Shown one piece after another: positions 28,833 through 40,146 of a stretch of 64,000 nucleotides of DNA. Position 1 is the stretch's first letter; each line of letters starts with the position of its first letter. The notes beneath the pieces are model-generated. The model was not told the origin of the DNA and searched no databases. It saw only the letters and a list, made by a program, of their open reading frames with translations. The position numbers and the translations under genes were made by a program. Source of the DNA: Swaminathania salitolerans (GTDB taxonomy: Bacteria > Pseudomonadota > Alphaproteobacteria > Acetobacterales > Acetobacteraceae); contig NZ_BJVC01000001.1 of NCBI RefSeq assembly GCF_007988945.1, positions 744,001 through 808,000 on the forward strand, in the 5' to 3' direction.

Positions 28833-30614
28833 ATGACAGCACATGATTCCCGCGTCGATACGGCCATGGCATTTCTCGCAGGAGGCGCGCCCGAAAGGGC
28901 GGAAGCGCTGTTCAGGGAGATTCTCTCGGCTGAGCCCGCTCATCCCGGCGCCTGGCACGGTCTCGCCTGCGTCGCGCGTGACCGGAGCAAGCCCCATATC
29001 GCCATTGCCTGCGCCGGACGGGCTCTGCAGGCGCCGCCCGACGACCGGAGCCGCGCTGTCTTCACGCTCACTCTGGCCGCAGCGCTCGACGAGGCAGGCC
29101 ATCGGCGCGAGGCGCTCTCGGCATGCAGGGTCGCGCTCCTGCTCGAGCCGCGTGACCCGCGCGGTCATATGCTCGAGGGCGAACTGCTTCATGCCTCAGG
29201 TGAGAGGCTCGAGGCCCGTCGGGCTTTCGACCGGGCCATCGCACTCGCCTCCGACCCCGCGCCGCTTTTGACGCGGATCGCCGGATTTCTGATGCGTCAC
29301 GCCGCTTATGCCGATGCGGCAGAGGCCTGGGATCAGCTCGCTCTGCTTCATCCCGGAGATCCGCTCGTTCTCGCGAACCGGGGGGCCGCCCTGTTCGAGG
29401 CCGGACAGATGGAGGCTGCGCGCACGAGCCTCGAGCAGGCGATGGCTTCAGGGGGCGACACGGCGGAAACGACGAGCAATCTCGCCCTCGTCGAAATGGC
29501 GCTCGGCCATTTCGAGGCAGCGCAGCGCCATTTCGACGAGGCGTGCCGCAAGGCTCCGGACGACGTCGCGATGCGGATCAATCGCGCGAGTTTCCACGCT
29601 GAAACCGGTGAGGAAATGCGGGCGCGCGAGACGTTGGCGCCGCTCGCCGCGCTGGACGGTCCGGACGGGAGAAAGGCGGCGTTCAATCTCGCCACGCTCG
29701 ACCTGTCCCAGGGGAGATACGAAGACGGCTGGCGAGGTTTCGAAAGCCGTCTCGCTCTGGGGCCGAATGCTGTTTCGGCCTCGGCGCGATGGACGGGAGA
29801 GAAAACGGAGAAGCGGGTGAGAATCACCGCGGAGCAGGGGCTGGGCGACATGATCCAGTTTCTGAGATTCCTGCCCGAGGCAGCATCCCGGGCGCCTCTG
29901 CTTCTCGATCTGCCACCGACCGTTCTGACGCTCATCCCGCTCATGCCCGGGTTGCGTGACGCCCGGGCGAGCGGCAGGGTCAGGCTTGCAGGCGAGATGA
30001 TCGGGGAGGATGGGATCGCAGGCGCAGGCGCAGGCGCAGGTATAGGCGGCGACGGAAGCTCCGGCCCGAGTTGTTCATTGCTCAGTCTTCCGCACCTTCT
30101 GGGCATGAGGTCCATCACGGCCGAGGCTTTTCTGGAGAGACCCGCGCGCCCGGTACGAGGCAGGGTCGGGCTGTTCTGGGCCGGAAGTCCCGCCTATCGT
30201 TTCGACGCCCGTCGCAGCGTCCCGCGGGATCTGCTCGCCCCCGTTCTAGCGCTCTCGCAGGATCTTCCGGATGTGGAATTCCTGTGCCTGCAGCACGGTG
30301 CGCGCGCGCAGGAGCAGCAGGGAATGATCGTGCCTCCCATGGAAGACCTGGCTGCGACGGCGGAAGCGCTGGCGCGCTGTTCCATCGTCGTGGGGGTCGA
30401 TACGGCGCTCGCTCATCTCGCCGGCGCGCTCGGTGTCGAGTTCTGGCTTCTGGATCGTTACGGTGGAGACTGGCGCTGGAAGGGGCCGGACTGGTATCCG
30501 GCAGTGAGGATCTTCCGCTGTGCCAGGGCAGGTCCCGCCCCGGAGGTCTGGCCTTGCGTCATCGCGCGTCTTGCCGGAGCGCTTCGTGACAGGCTGGCCG
30601 GACCGGGATCCTGA
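28833..30614 (+). CDS. TPR protein with glycosyltransferase-9-like C-terminus
   Basis: Protein of 593 residues. The first 320 or so form TPR-type helical repeats (for example RAEALFREILSAEPAHPGAW near 22-41). The C-terminal part resembles the nucleotide-sugar domain of heptosyltransferase-like GT9 proteins, with VGLFWAGSPAYRFDARRSVP near 448-467 and the VVGVDTALAHLAGALG block near 516-531. A Gly/Ala low-complexity insert encoded by a gcaggc repeat splits the two halves near 397-407. Such fusions are usually near glycan or motility genes. Here there is no such context, so the acceptor is unknown. Convergent with glnD, with no gap. Confidence 0.75.
   Translation: MTAHDSRVDTAMAFLAGGAPERAEALFREILSAEPAHPGAWHGLACVARDRSKPHIAIACAGRALQAPPDDRSRAVFTLTLAAALDEAGHRREALSACRVALLLEPRDPRGHMLEGELLHASGERLEARRAFDRAIALASDPAPLLTRIAGFLMRHAAYADAAEAWDQLALLHPGDPLVLANRGAALFEAGQMEAARTSLEQAMASGGDTAETTSNLALVEMALGHFEAAQRHFDEACRKAPDDVAMRINRASFHAETGEEMRARETLAPLAALDGPDGRKAAFNLATLDLSQGRYEDGWRGFESRLALGPNAVSASARWTGEKTEKRVRITAEQGLGDMIQFLRFLPEAASRAPLLLDLPPTVLTLIPLMPGLRDARASGRVRLAGEMIGEDGIAGAGAGAGIGGDGSSGPSCSLLSLPHLLGMRSITAEAFLERPARPVRGRVGLFWAGSPAYRFDARRSVPRDLLAPVLALSQDLPDVEFLCLQHGARAQEQQGMIVPPMEDLAATAEALARCSIVVGVDTALAHLAGALGVEFWLLDRYGGDWRWKGPDWYPAVRIFRCARAGPAPEVWPCVIARLAGALRDRLAGPGS
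30018..30041 (+). repeat. 6-bp repeat in the TPR-GT9 gene
   Basis: Four gcaggc/t units encode the AGAGAGAG stretch of the inter-domain insert. Confidence 0.7.
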
Positions 30615-33422
30615 TCAGGCTGCCACGTGTTCGGTCGGGCGCGAGCTGTCATCGTCGCGCAGGGTCGCAAGCAAGGCGCTGCGTATCTCGGCCATGCGCG
30701 TCTCCGAGGTCACCTTGGTACCGACCAGATCCCGCACATAGAACACATCGACGGCGCGCATTCCGTAGGTCGTGATATGGGCGGAGGAGATCTGGAGCGA
30801 CTGCTCGCTTATGGTCCGGGTAACGTCGTAGAGAAGACCGGGCCGGTCCCTGCCATTGATCTCGATGATGGTGTGACGCTCCGAAGCCCTGTTGTCGATG
30901 ACCACGCGCGAGGGCACATGGATGGCCCTCATCCTGCGGGCAGCGCGCTGGTTGGCGAGGCGGTCCAGCTCGGCACCGATCGGAAGACGGCTCGAGAGGG
31001 CCTGCTCGATCAGGCCGTTGAGACGAGAGAGCTGGAGCGGTGTCTCGAAGGCCCGTCCATGAGCGTCCTGCACCCAGAACGTATCGAGAGCCATGCCGTC
31101 GCTCAGGGTGTGGATACGTGCATCGACGATCGATGCACCGGCCACGGCCAGCCCCCCCGCGATCTGTGAGAAGAGACCGGAGTGATCGGCGCTCAGGATC
31201 GTGATTTCGGTCACGTCGCGCTGGGGAATCGGCGTCGTCTCGATGGTCAGAGGTGCCTCGTGGGTTTCGGAGTCGAGCACGAGTCTGGCATGTCGCAGAT
31301 GCGTATCCGCATCGAAACCGAGCCAGTATCCGGCATAGCCCAGCGTGAGGAAATGCTCTGCCTGCGCGCTTGCGAGTCCCTGTTGCAGGAGGCCGTCGCG
31401 CACGAGCTCTTTTGCATGGCTCACCCGCTCGTCGCGCTCGGTCGCGGCCAGACCGCCCTCCAGCACCTCTGCAACGCGGGTATAAAGCTCACGGAGCAAG
31501 GTTGCCTTCCAGGCATTCCAGACATTCGGGCTTACCGCCCGCATATCGGCAATGGTCAGGATCAGCAGAAGCCGCAGCCGCTCCGGAGACTGGATGATGT
31601 CGGCAAGATCGAGAATCGTACGCGGATCGTCGATATCGCGTCGGAATGCGGTCTGGCTGAGCAGAAGATGATGGAGAATGAGCCAGGAGACCGTCTCGGT
31701 TTCCTCGGCGTCGAGACCGAGCTGCGGGCATACATGCTGGGCTACCTCGGCCCCGAGCACCGAGTGATCTCCGCCACGTCCCTTGGCGACGTCGTGCAGC
31801 AGGGTCGCGACATACATCGCCCGACGCGACTGCATGTCGCGCGTCAGATCGTACACCAGCGGAATCTCGTCGGCCATCGCACCGGCCTCGATCCGGCCGA
31901 GCATGCGCACGGCCTCGATATTGTGCTCGTCCACCGTATAGATGTGATAGGTATCGAACTGCATCTGACCGACGATGCGGGACCAGTCGGGAAGGAGCGC
32001 GCCGAGAAATCCGGTATCGTTGAGAATGGTCAGCCAGTCCGCGCCGCTCGGCCGGCTGTCCTGCCTGTTCATACGGGTCGGCTGCATGAGCAGCTCGAGA
32101 AAGACCTGCATGGTCAGCGGGTCGTCTCGCAGCGAGGCGACACGGCGCTCGTTGCGTATCAGTTGCTGGATCGCGGTCGGATGCAGCGTGAGGCCGTCAC
32201 GACAGGCCGCCCGGAGCATGAGCACCATCAGGCGCGGATCGTTATCGAAACATGCCCGTTCCGCCGGGGCGATCTCGCCGTTGATCAGCCGGAAATGTCG
32301 CGCTTCCTGCGTATCGCAGCCTTGCCCTTCATAGGGTGCCTCGCGCGCGGGGCCCTGAAGCCGCTGCATGATGCCGGGCTCTAGAATGCGGCCGAGACGC
32401 ATCACTTCGCGCGTCGTCAGGAAATAATGGCGCATGAAGCGCTCGACGCCCTGTTGGCGCCCATGGCCGGCATAGCCCATGCGACCGCCGATCACGGGCT
32501 GGACGTCGAAAGCCAGCCGCTCATCGGCCCGGCCCGCGATGTAATGAAGATGCAGCCGGATGGTCCAGAGGAAGTTCCAGGCGCGTCGTGCCCTGTTGCC
32601 TTCCTGCTCGGTCAGCAATCCGAGCGTTGCAAAAACGGGATCGTTGCCGCGCGTGCGGATCGCCGGATTGAGCTCATCGCGATCCTGGACGATCCGTGTC
32701 ATCCAGTTGAGCGTCTGGAGATCGCGCAGCCCTCCGCGTCCCTCCTTGATATTGGGCTCGACCATATAGGGATTGTCGCCGAAGCGGCGGTGGCGCTGCT
32801 CGCGCTCATCGATCTTGTCGTGAATGAAGGAGAGCGCGTTTTCCGCGCCCGCACTGAAATGGGCGCCGAAACGGGCGAAGAGCGGTTCCGATCCCGCGAT
32901 GCGTCTGGCATCGAGCAGGGTGGTGCGGATCGTGATATCTTCGCGCGCCGCTTCGATACATCCTGCGATCGAGCGCGTGGCATGCCCCACCCGGACCCCC
33001 AGATCCCACAGGAAATAGAGCATGTATTCGACCTGGGCGGTCGTATCGGGCGTCAGGGGCTCGTCGGTCAGGAAAAGAAGATCGATATCGCTGTACGGAG
33101 CCAGAAGACCACCCCCGTATCCACCCGTCGCACAGACGCAGAGACCGGATTCCGCAGCCCCCGTCGTCGCGCGCGCAAGGGCGAAAAGGCTCGAGATTGC
33201 TCCGTCCATGAGGCGCGCCAGCGTCGCTGCCGCGGCGATTCCCTTCAGTTGCCGCCCTTCGAAAAGGCGCCGTATCTCGCCATGATGACGGCCGATATGA
33301 CGACGGAAGATGCTCACGGCATCCTCGCGGGCAACAGTGCCATCCGGTAGCCGGACCCTGTCGAGTGCCGCCGACAGGACTGCGTGCATGTCGCTTTCTT
33401 GGAGGGAGATCGGTTCGCGCAT
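30615..33422 (-). CDS. glnD: PII uridylyltransferase / uridylyl-removing enzyme
   Basis: Nitrogen sensor that modifies the PII protein according to glutamine, 935 residues from the ATG at 33422. The nucleotidyltransferase motif GGYGGGLLAPYSDIDLLFL lies near 92-110. The HD hydrolase domain has LLHDVAKGRGGDHSVLG near 490-506. Two ACT domains close the chain, with VTEITILSADHSGLFSQIAGG near 740 and HTIIEINGRDRPGLLYDVTR near 855. An ATG at 33470, two bases past the mutS stop, is an alternative start that would couple it to mutS. Confidence 0.95.
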   Translation of the reverse strand: MREPISLQESDMHAVLSAALDRVRLPDGTVAREDAVSIFRRHIGRHHGEIRRLFEGRQLKGIAAAATLARLMDGAISSLFALARATTGAAESGLCVCATGGYGGGLLAPYSDIDLLFLTDEPLTPDTTAQVEYMLYFLWDLGVRVGHATRSIAGCIEAAREDITIRTTLLDARRIAGSEPLFARFGAHFSAGAENALSFIHDKIDEREQRHRRFGDNPYMVEPNIKEGRGGLRDLQTLNWMTRIVQDRDELNPAIRTRGNDPVFATLGLLTEQEGNRARRAWNFLWTIRLHLHYIAGRADERLAFDVQPVIGGRMGYAGHGRQQGVERFMRHYFLTTREVMRLGRILEPGIMQRLQGPAREAPYEGQGCDTQEARHFRLINGEIAPAERACFDNDPRLMVLMLRAACRDGLTLHPTAIQQLIRNERRVASLRDDPLTMQVFLELLMQPTRMNRQDSRPSGADWLTILNDTGFLGALLPDWSRIVGQMQFDTYHIYTVDEHNIEAVRMLGRIEAGAMADEIPLVYDLTRDMQSRRAMYVATLLHDVAKGRGGDHSVLGAEVAQHVCPQLGLDAEETETVSWLILHHLLLSQTAFRRDIDDPRTILDLADIIQSPERLRLLLILTIADMRAVSPNVWNAWKATLLRELYTRVAEVLEGGLAATERDERVSHAKELVRDGLLQQGLASAQAEHFLTLGYAGYWLGFDADTHLRHARLVLDSETHEAPLTIETTPIPQRDVTEITILSADHSGLFSQIAGGLAVAGASIVDARIHTLSDGMALDTFWVQDAHGRAFETPLQLSRLNGLIEQALSSRLPIGAELDRLANQRAARRMRAIHVPSRVVIDNRASERHTIIEINGRDRPGLLYDVTRTISEQSLQISSAHITTYGMRAVDVFYVRDLVGTKVTSETRMAEIRSALLATLRDDDSSRPTEHVAA

Positions 33423-33472
33423 CAAGATCCGTCTGTCAGGGGGGCGTGGCTGAAAACCCGGAGTTACCATTC

Positions 33473-36133
33473 TCAGGTCAAATCGTTCTTTGTTTCAAGC
33501 GCAAGTTTGCGCAGGGCATACAGCGTCTCCAGCGCAGCCTTCGGCGAGAGCGTGTCCGGATCCAGCGCCTCGAGCGCCTCGCGCAGCGCATCGCGGCACA
33601 TCTCCTGCGGTGCGCCCGCTGCCGCGTCTGCCGTCTCGAACAGGGGCAGGGCAGGGATAGCATGGCTCTGGTCGCGCTCGAGCGCTGCCAGCAGGCGCGT
33701 CGCACGCCGGACCACCGGCAGGGGCACGCCGGCAAGCTGGGCGACATGAACGCCCCAGCTTCGTCGTGCGGAGCCTTTGCGTACCTCGTGCTGGAACACC
33801 ACCTGACCCTGCCATTCCCTGACCGCCATGGTGTAGGGCGTCAGGCGCGGCATGGAATCCGACAGGCTGCACAATTCATGGAAATGGGTCGCGAAGATCG
33901 TTCGCGACCCGAGCTGGGAATGCAGGGCCTCGAGCGTGGCCCAGGCGATGGCCAGACCGTCGAGTGTCGAGGTGCCGCGCCCGATCTCGTCGACGACCAC
34001 GAGCGAACGCGGTCCGGCCTGACGCAATATCGCGGCCGTTTCGGTCATTTCCACCATGAAGGTAGAGCGTCCGCGCGCCAGATCGTCCGCCGCACCGACA
34101 CGGGAGAACAGCCGGTCCACGATTCCGATCCGTGCCCGGGCGGCGGGGACCGGCAGCCCGGCCTGCGCCAGGATCACGGCAAGAGCCGTCTGGCGCAGGA
34201 AGGTGGATTTTCCGGCCATGTTCGGGCCCGTGAGCAGCATCACGCGGCTCTCGGGCTGGAGGGCGCAGTCATTGGGAATGAAGCGGGCCGATTTGCCGAG
34301 TGCCGCCTCCACCACGGGATGGCGACAGGCTTCGAGCACGAAATCCTGTTCCCCGGTCATTTCCGGGCTGCACCACGAGCCGTCCCTGGCGAGGCGGGCC
34401 GCGCTCGTCAGGACGTCGGTCATGGCAAAGAGCGCGGCGAGCTCGGGCAGGGCCGGATGCGCCACGCACTCGGCCACGAGTGCGGCAAAGAGGCGCCGCT
34501 CGAGAAGGGCAGCCCGCTCGGCTGCCTCGGCAATGGCGCGGTCGAGTCCGAGCAGCTCGTCCGTCGTGAATCGGACGAGGCTCGCGGTTCCCTGCCGGAA
34601 CGTGAGCTCGGGCCGCTCGCGCAGCTTTGCGCCATGCAGGGCGGAAGTCTCGATGATATAGCCGAGCTGGGCGTGATGGCGGATCTTCAGCGTGGCAATG
34701 TTGTAGTGATCGGCATAACGCTGCTGCAATGCGGCAAGGGTGCGCTTGCTGTCGTCGCGCAGGCTCCGGCAATGATCGAGATCGGGATCGTAGCCGGTGG
34801 CGATGGCACCCCCGTCCTCGATCCGGGCGGGCAGGGAATCCGCCAGGGCCTTCTCGAGCGTGCCGAGCAGGGTATCGGCCCGACCGTAAAGGCCTGAAAA
34901 AAGCGTACGGATCAGCGCGGGCGTCTCGGCCGAGCAGAGCGGCTCGAGGATTTCCACGAGCAGATCGGCATTTTGCAGACCGTCCCTGATCGCAGCGAGA
35001 TCGCGCGGCAACCCGCGTCCTGCCGAAAGCCGCCCCAGAGCCCGGGCGAGATCCGGGCAGTGCTTAAGCAGCGGAACGAGCCGGTCGATCAGCCCGGGCT
35101 GGCTCCCGATCCAGCGCCAGCCATCCTGACGGTCCCGGATGAGAGCCACATCGGTGGAGGGGGCCGCGATCCACTGGGACAGCAGGCGCTGCCCCGCCGC
35201 CGAGGATGTGCGATCGACCGAGGCGAGCAGGGTATGGGTGGTCGTGCCGTCGCGGGCGAGCACCAGATCGAGGCTCGCGCGCGTGGCGGGATCCAGTCCG
35301 AGCGTACCGGCTTCGCCACGCCGCAGGGGGCGTGCGATGCGCGGCATGGCGCCCGCCTGACTGCGGCGCACATAATCCAGCACCATCGCACCGGCACGGA
35401 TTTCCTCATCGTCGAAATCGCCGAGCACCGAGACCTGCGCGACCTCGAAGGCCTGGGCCATGCGCTGTTTCGCGACGTCCTGACGCGGCACCGCGACATT
35501 GGGTGCGACCCGCGCCGCGAAGGGGCCGGGAACGATCGCCGGACTGGCGAGGATCTCGGAAGGATCGAGCTGTGCGAGGATTTCCTCGACATGGTCGGGG
35601 CCGACGCAGGCGGTCTCGAAGGAGCCCGTCGAGATGTCGATCCAGGCGACACCGATACAGGCCTCGCCCTTACCCGGTTTCTTCGGCGAAGAGAGCGCGA
35701 GAAGAAGGTTCTGCCGCCCGGCTTCGAGCAACTCGTCTTCGGTAAGCGTTCCCGGCGTCACCAGACGGACGATCGCGCGTGCGAGCGGTCCTTTCTGGGG
35801 GGGCTCTCCCGGCTTTCTGGGCAGTTCCGTCTGCTCGGCAACGGCTACGCGAAACCCCCTGCGGATGAGCCGGGCGAGATAGGCCGGTGCTGCCGCAACC
35901 GGAACGCCGCACATCGGAATCGGCAGGTCGTTGTGTTTGCCGCGGGTAGTGAGGCTGATATCGAGGGCCATGGATGCGGTTTCCGCATCGGCAAAAAACA
36001 GCTCGTAGAAATCGCCCATGCGGAAGAAGAGCAGGGCATCGGGCTCCTGGGCCTTGAGCGCGAACCACTGCGCCATGGCCGGGGTGGCGCCCTCAGCCGA
36101 CGGGATCAGGCCCGTGATCGCCGGTGTGGTCAT
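33473..36133 (-). CDS. mutS: DNA mismatch repair protein MutS
   Basis: Mismatch recognition ATPase, 886 residues. The N-terminal mismatch-reading wedge MGDFYELFFADA lies near 39-50 (Phe and Glu of the F-x-E motif), the connector and lever domains follow, and the Walker A GPNMAGKST is near 635, with the DEIGRGTSTLDGLAIAW block and THFHEL in the C-terminal ATPase. mutL is not in the window. glnD follows immediately on the same strand, a pairing known in alphaproteobacteria. Confidence 0.97.
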   Translation of the reverse strand: MTTPAITGLIPSAEGATPAMAQWFALKAQEPDALLFFRMGDFYELFFADAETASMALDISLTTRGKHNDLPIPMCGVPVAAAPAYLARLIRRGFRVAVAEQTELPRKPGEPPQKGPLARAIVRLVTPGTLTEDELLEAGRQNLLLALSSPKKPGKGEACIGVAWIDISTGSFETACVGPDHVEEILAQLDPSEILASPAIVPGPFAARVAPNVAVPRQDVAKQRMAQAFEVAQVSVLGDFDDEEIRAGAMVLDYVRRSQAGAMPRIARPLRRGEAGTLGLDPATRASLDLVLARDGTTTHTLLASVDRTSSAAGQRLLSQWIAAPSTDVALIRDRQDGWRWIGSQPGLIDRLVPLLKHCPDLARALGRLSAGRGLPRDLAAIRDGLQNADLLVEILEPLCSAETPALIRTLFSGLYGRADTLLGTLEKALADSLPARIEDGGAIATGYDPDLDHCRSLRDDSKRTLAALQQRYADHYNIATLKIRHHAQLGYIIETSALHGAKLRERPELTFRQGTASLVRFTTDELLGLDRAIAEAAERAALLERRLFAALVAECVAHPALPELAALFAMTDVLTSAARLARDGSWCSPEMTGEQDFVLEACRHPVVEAALGKSARFIPNDCALQPESRVMLLTGPNMAGKSTFLRQTALAVILAQAGLPVPAARARIGIVDRLFSRVGAADDLARGRSTFMVEMTETAAILRQAGPRSLVVVDEIGRGTSTLDGLAIAWATLEALHSQLGSRTIFATHFHELCSLSDSMPRLTPYTMAVREWQGQVVFQHEVRKGSARRSWGVHVAQLAGVPLPVVRRATRLLAALERDQSHAIPALPLFETADAAAGAPQEMCRDALREALEALDPDTLSPKAALETLYALRKLALETKNDLT

Positions 36134-36155
36134 CGATGAGAAATCCGCAGCATGA

Positions 36156-37921
<1,766 letters not shown>

Positions 37922-38234
37922 TCAGTTATCCAGTTTTCGGGCATCCCGTTTCCGGGGCGGGGCCAGTTTCCAGCAGGGGCCAGTTTCCATCCGGCCAGTT
38001 TCCATCCGGTCAGTTTCCATCCTGTTCCGGGTCGCGTCGGAAGCCAGCCGCCAAGGGCGCTGTTTAGCCACAAGATGCGCCCGGACGCCACCCGTGCGCT
38101 TTCCTTGTCGGAGGAGCTTTGCTTGTCGGGCGTCTCTTTCTTCGGGCGCGCTCCTGTGGTCCCCGCCCGGAGGGAGGGGGCAAAGGCGTTCCCCGCGCGA
38201 TCCGATCCGGAAAAAAAACCGGCGCGTGCGAAGC
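37922..38234. other. intergenic region between gpx and murJ
   Basis: This 313-bp stretch holds a 15-bp tandem repeat at its left end and otherwise shows no supported gene. The frames open here are continuations of shadows of the peroxidase gene. Confidence 0.5.
37963..38025. repeat. 15-bp tandem repeat, three good copies plus one partial
   Basis: Units cagtttccatccggc/t start at 37981, 37996 and 38011, with a diverged copy at 37963. They lie just upstream of murJ. Confidence 0.8.
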
Positions 38235-38723
38235 TCAGCGATCCATCAGGGCGCGCTGGATGACTTTCTTCATACGCGGTGAGTCGGGCGAGGTGAGCGG
38301 GGTGAACCAGTCGACGAGCTTTCCCTCGCGCGAGACGACATATTTGTAGAAATTCCAGCGCGGACGCGAAAGCATGCCGCCCTCGCGTGCGAGCCAGCGG
38401 AAGAGCGGCGTGGCGGCGGGACCCTTTACGACCGATTTCGCTGCCATGGGGAAACTGACGCCATAATTGCGCGAGCAGCTCTGTTCGATCTCCGAGGCCG
38501 TTCCGGGTTCCTGCTGCCCGAAATCGTTGCTCGGCACCCCCAGAACGACGAGGCCGTCCTTGGCGTACCGGCTCCACAGATGTTGCAGACCCTCATATTG
38601 CGGCGTGAACCCGCATTTGGATGCGGTGTTGGCGATCAGGACGACTTTTCCCCTGAATTCGGAAAGCGGAATCGTGCCCGTACCGAGGGCGGGAATCTCG
38701 AGATCGTAGAAACCGGTGGTCAT
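38235..38723 (-). CDS. glutathione peroxidase (cysteine type)
   Basis: Thiol peroxidase of 162 residues that reduces hydrogen or lipid peroxides. The catalytic Cys37 is in NTASKCGFT, in place of selenocysteine, Gln71 in NDFGQQEPG and Trp123-Asn124 in RWNFYKY complete the usual tetrad. Many bacterial members use thioredoxin rather than glutathione, so the donor is uncertain. It stands alone, divergent from the nucleoside transporter gene. Confidence 0.93.
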   Translation of the reverse strand: MTTGFYDLEIPALGTGTIPLSEFRGKVVLIANTASKCGFTPQYEGLQHLWSRYAKDGLVVLGVPSNDFGQQEPGTASEIEQSCSRNYGVSFPMAAKSVVKGPAATPLFRWLAREGGMLSRPRWNFYKYVVSREGKLVDWFTPLTSPDSPRMKKVIQRALMDR

Positions 38724-38859
38724 GATACCTCGTCAGGGATATGAGCTGCGGGCGTGCGGCTGCGCCTGTGACATCGCATGTCCGACACTATGTGGCTTTG
38801 CGCTGGACACCGCGCAAGCATCTTGACAGAGTATGCCTCCTTGTTGCCTCGGAGAAACA

Positions 38860-40119
38860 ATGTCCATATCGCTGCGCGGCGTGGCCGGAATCGCGGTGCT
38901 GATCGCGCTCGGTGTTCTCTTTTCCTCGAACCGCAAGGCCATCGACAAGCGACAGATCGCAACGGCTCTGGCGCTTCAATGCGGCATTGGTGCTCTCGCC
39001 CTCTTCGTTCCCTGGGGGCGTCGTGTTTTCGGAGCGCTGGCCGATGGGGTGGGCGCTGTTCTCTCCTATGGCTCGGTCGGCACGCATTTCCTGTTCGGCG
39101 GGCTCGCAGGGCCTAGAATGCAGGCGCTTTTCGGACAGGACGGCTTCGTGTTCGCCTTCCAGGTCCTTCCTGCGATCGTCTATGTCTCGGCTCTGATCGC
39201 GCTGCTCTATCATCTCGGCGTCATGCAATTCGTGGCCCGCCTCGTCGGGCTGGGCGTCCGCCGCCTTCTCGGCACCACCGCGATCGAGTCCTTCTCCTCC
39301 GTCATGACGGTCTTTCTCGGGCAGAGCGAGATGCCGGTCGTCCTGCGGCCCTATGTCGGACAGCTGCGACGCGCCGAGCTCTTCACGATCATGAGTTCCG
39401 GGACGGCGTCCGTATCGGGTTCGGTTCTCGCGGGCTATGCAGGGCTCGGGGTTCCGATGCCCTATCTGCTCGCCGCGTCGTTCATGGCGATCCCCGGGGG
39501 GCTCCTTTTTGCCAAGCTTCTCTGGCCGACGCCGGAAATGGCAGGGGTGCGCGAGAAAATGCCCGATGCCGTGGTCGAAAGCGCCGGGATTTTCGATGCC
39601 CTCGCCGAAGGGGCAATGAGCGGCGCGCGTGTCGCCTTTGCTGTCGGCGCGGTTCTGGTGGCGTTCGTCGGCCTGACCGCGCTCCTCGATGGCTGCCTCC
39701 ATGGTATCGAGCACCGTTTCGGGCTCGCGGGAGGAAGCGGTCACGCCCCCGGCCTTTCGGAGGTTTTCGGCTTCGTCATGGCGCCGATCGCCTGGCTGAT
39801 CGGCATTCCCTGGAGCGAGTGCAGCGCGGTCGGCGCTCTGCTTGGTCAGAAGATCGCCTTCAACGAATTCGTCGCCTATGCGAGCCTTTCTCCGATGATC
39901 CACGCCCATGCGCTTTCGGGCCATAGTCTTGCGATTGTCTCGGTCGCCCTGTGCGGTTTTTCCAATTTTTCCAGCATCGGTATTCTCATCGGCGGCTTCG
40001 GGAGCGTGTCGCCCGGGCGCCGGGCGGAGATTGCGACGATCGCACCGCGCTGCGTCATCGCGGGAACGCTGTCCAATCTGACCAGCGCCGCGATCACGGG
40101 ACTGTTTGTTTCGGGATGA
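38860..40119 (+). CDS. concentrative nucleoside transporter (CNT/NupC family)
   Basis: Inner-membrane nucleoside:cation symporter of 419 residues. It has three N-terminal helices, then the core with the family signature ESFSSVMTVFLGQSEMPVVLRPY near 138-160 and AGYAGLGVPMPYLLAASFMAIPGGLLFAK near 190-218. The second half has IPWSECSAVGALLGQKIAFNEFVAY and ALCGFSNFSSIGILIGG. The start at 38860 is set by GGAGAA five bases upstream. An upstream in-frame codon at 38833 adds a non-conserved extension. Confidence 0.92.
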   Translation: MSISLRGVAGIAVLIALGVLFSSNRKAIDKRQIATALALQCGIGALALFVPWGRRVFGALADGVGAVLSYGSVGTHFLFGGLAGPRMQALFGQDGFVFAFQVLPAIVYVSALIALLYHLGVMQFVARLVGLGVRRLLGTTAIESFSSVMTVFLGQSEMPVVLRPYVGQLRRAELFTIMSSGTASVSGSVLAGYAGLGVPMPYLLAASFMAIPGGLLFAKLLWPTPEMAGVREKMPDAVVESAGIFDALAEGAMSGARVAFAVGAVLVAFVGLTALLDGCLHGIEHRFGLAGGSGHAPGLSEVFGFVMAPIAWLIGIPWSECSAVGALLGQKIAFNEFVAYASLSPMIHAHALSGHSLAIVSVALCGFSNFSSIGILIGGFGSVSPGRRAEIATIAPRCVIAGTLSNLTSAAITGLFVSG

Positions 40120-40146
40120 TGCGGCGCGTAGCGAGATCTGACCGGC

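Noticed and set aside
33365-34897. 510-residue frame antisense to mutS
   Set aside because: Shadow of mutS, Gly/Arg/Glu-rich with no domain.
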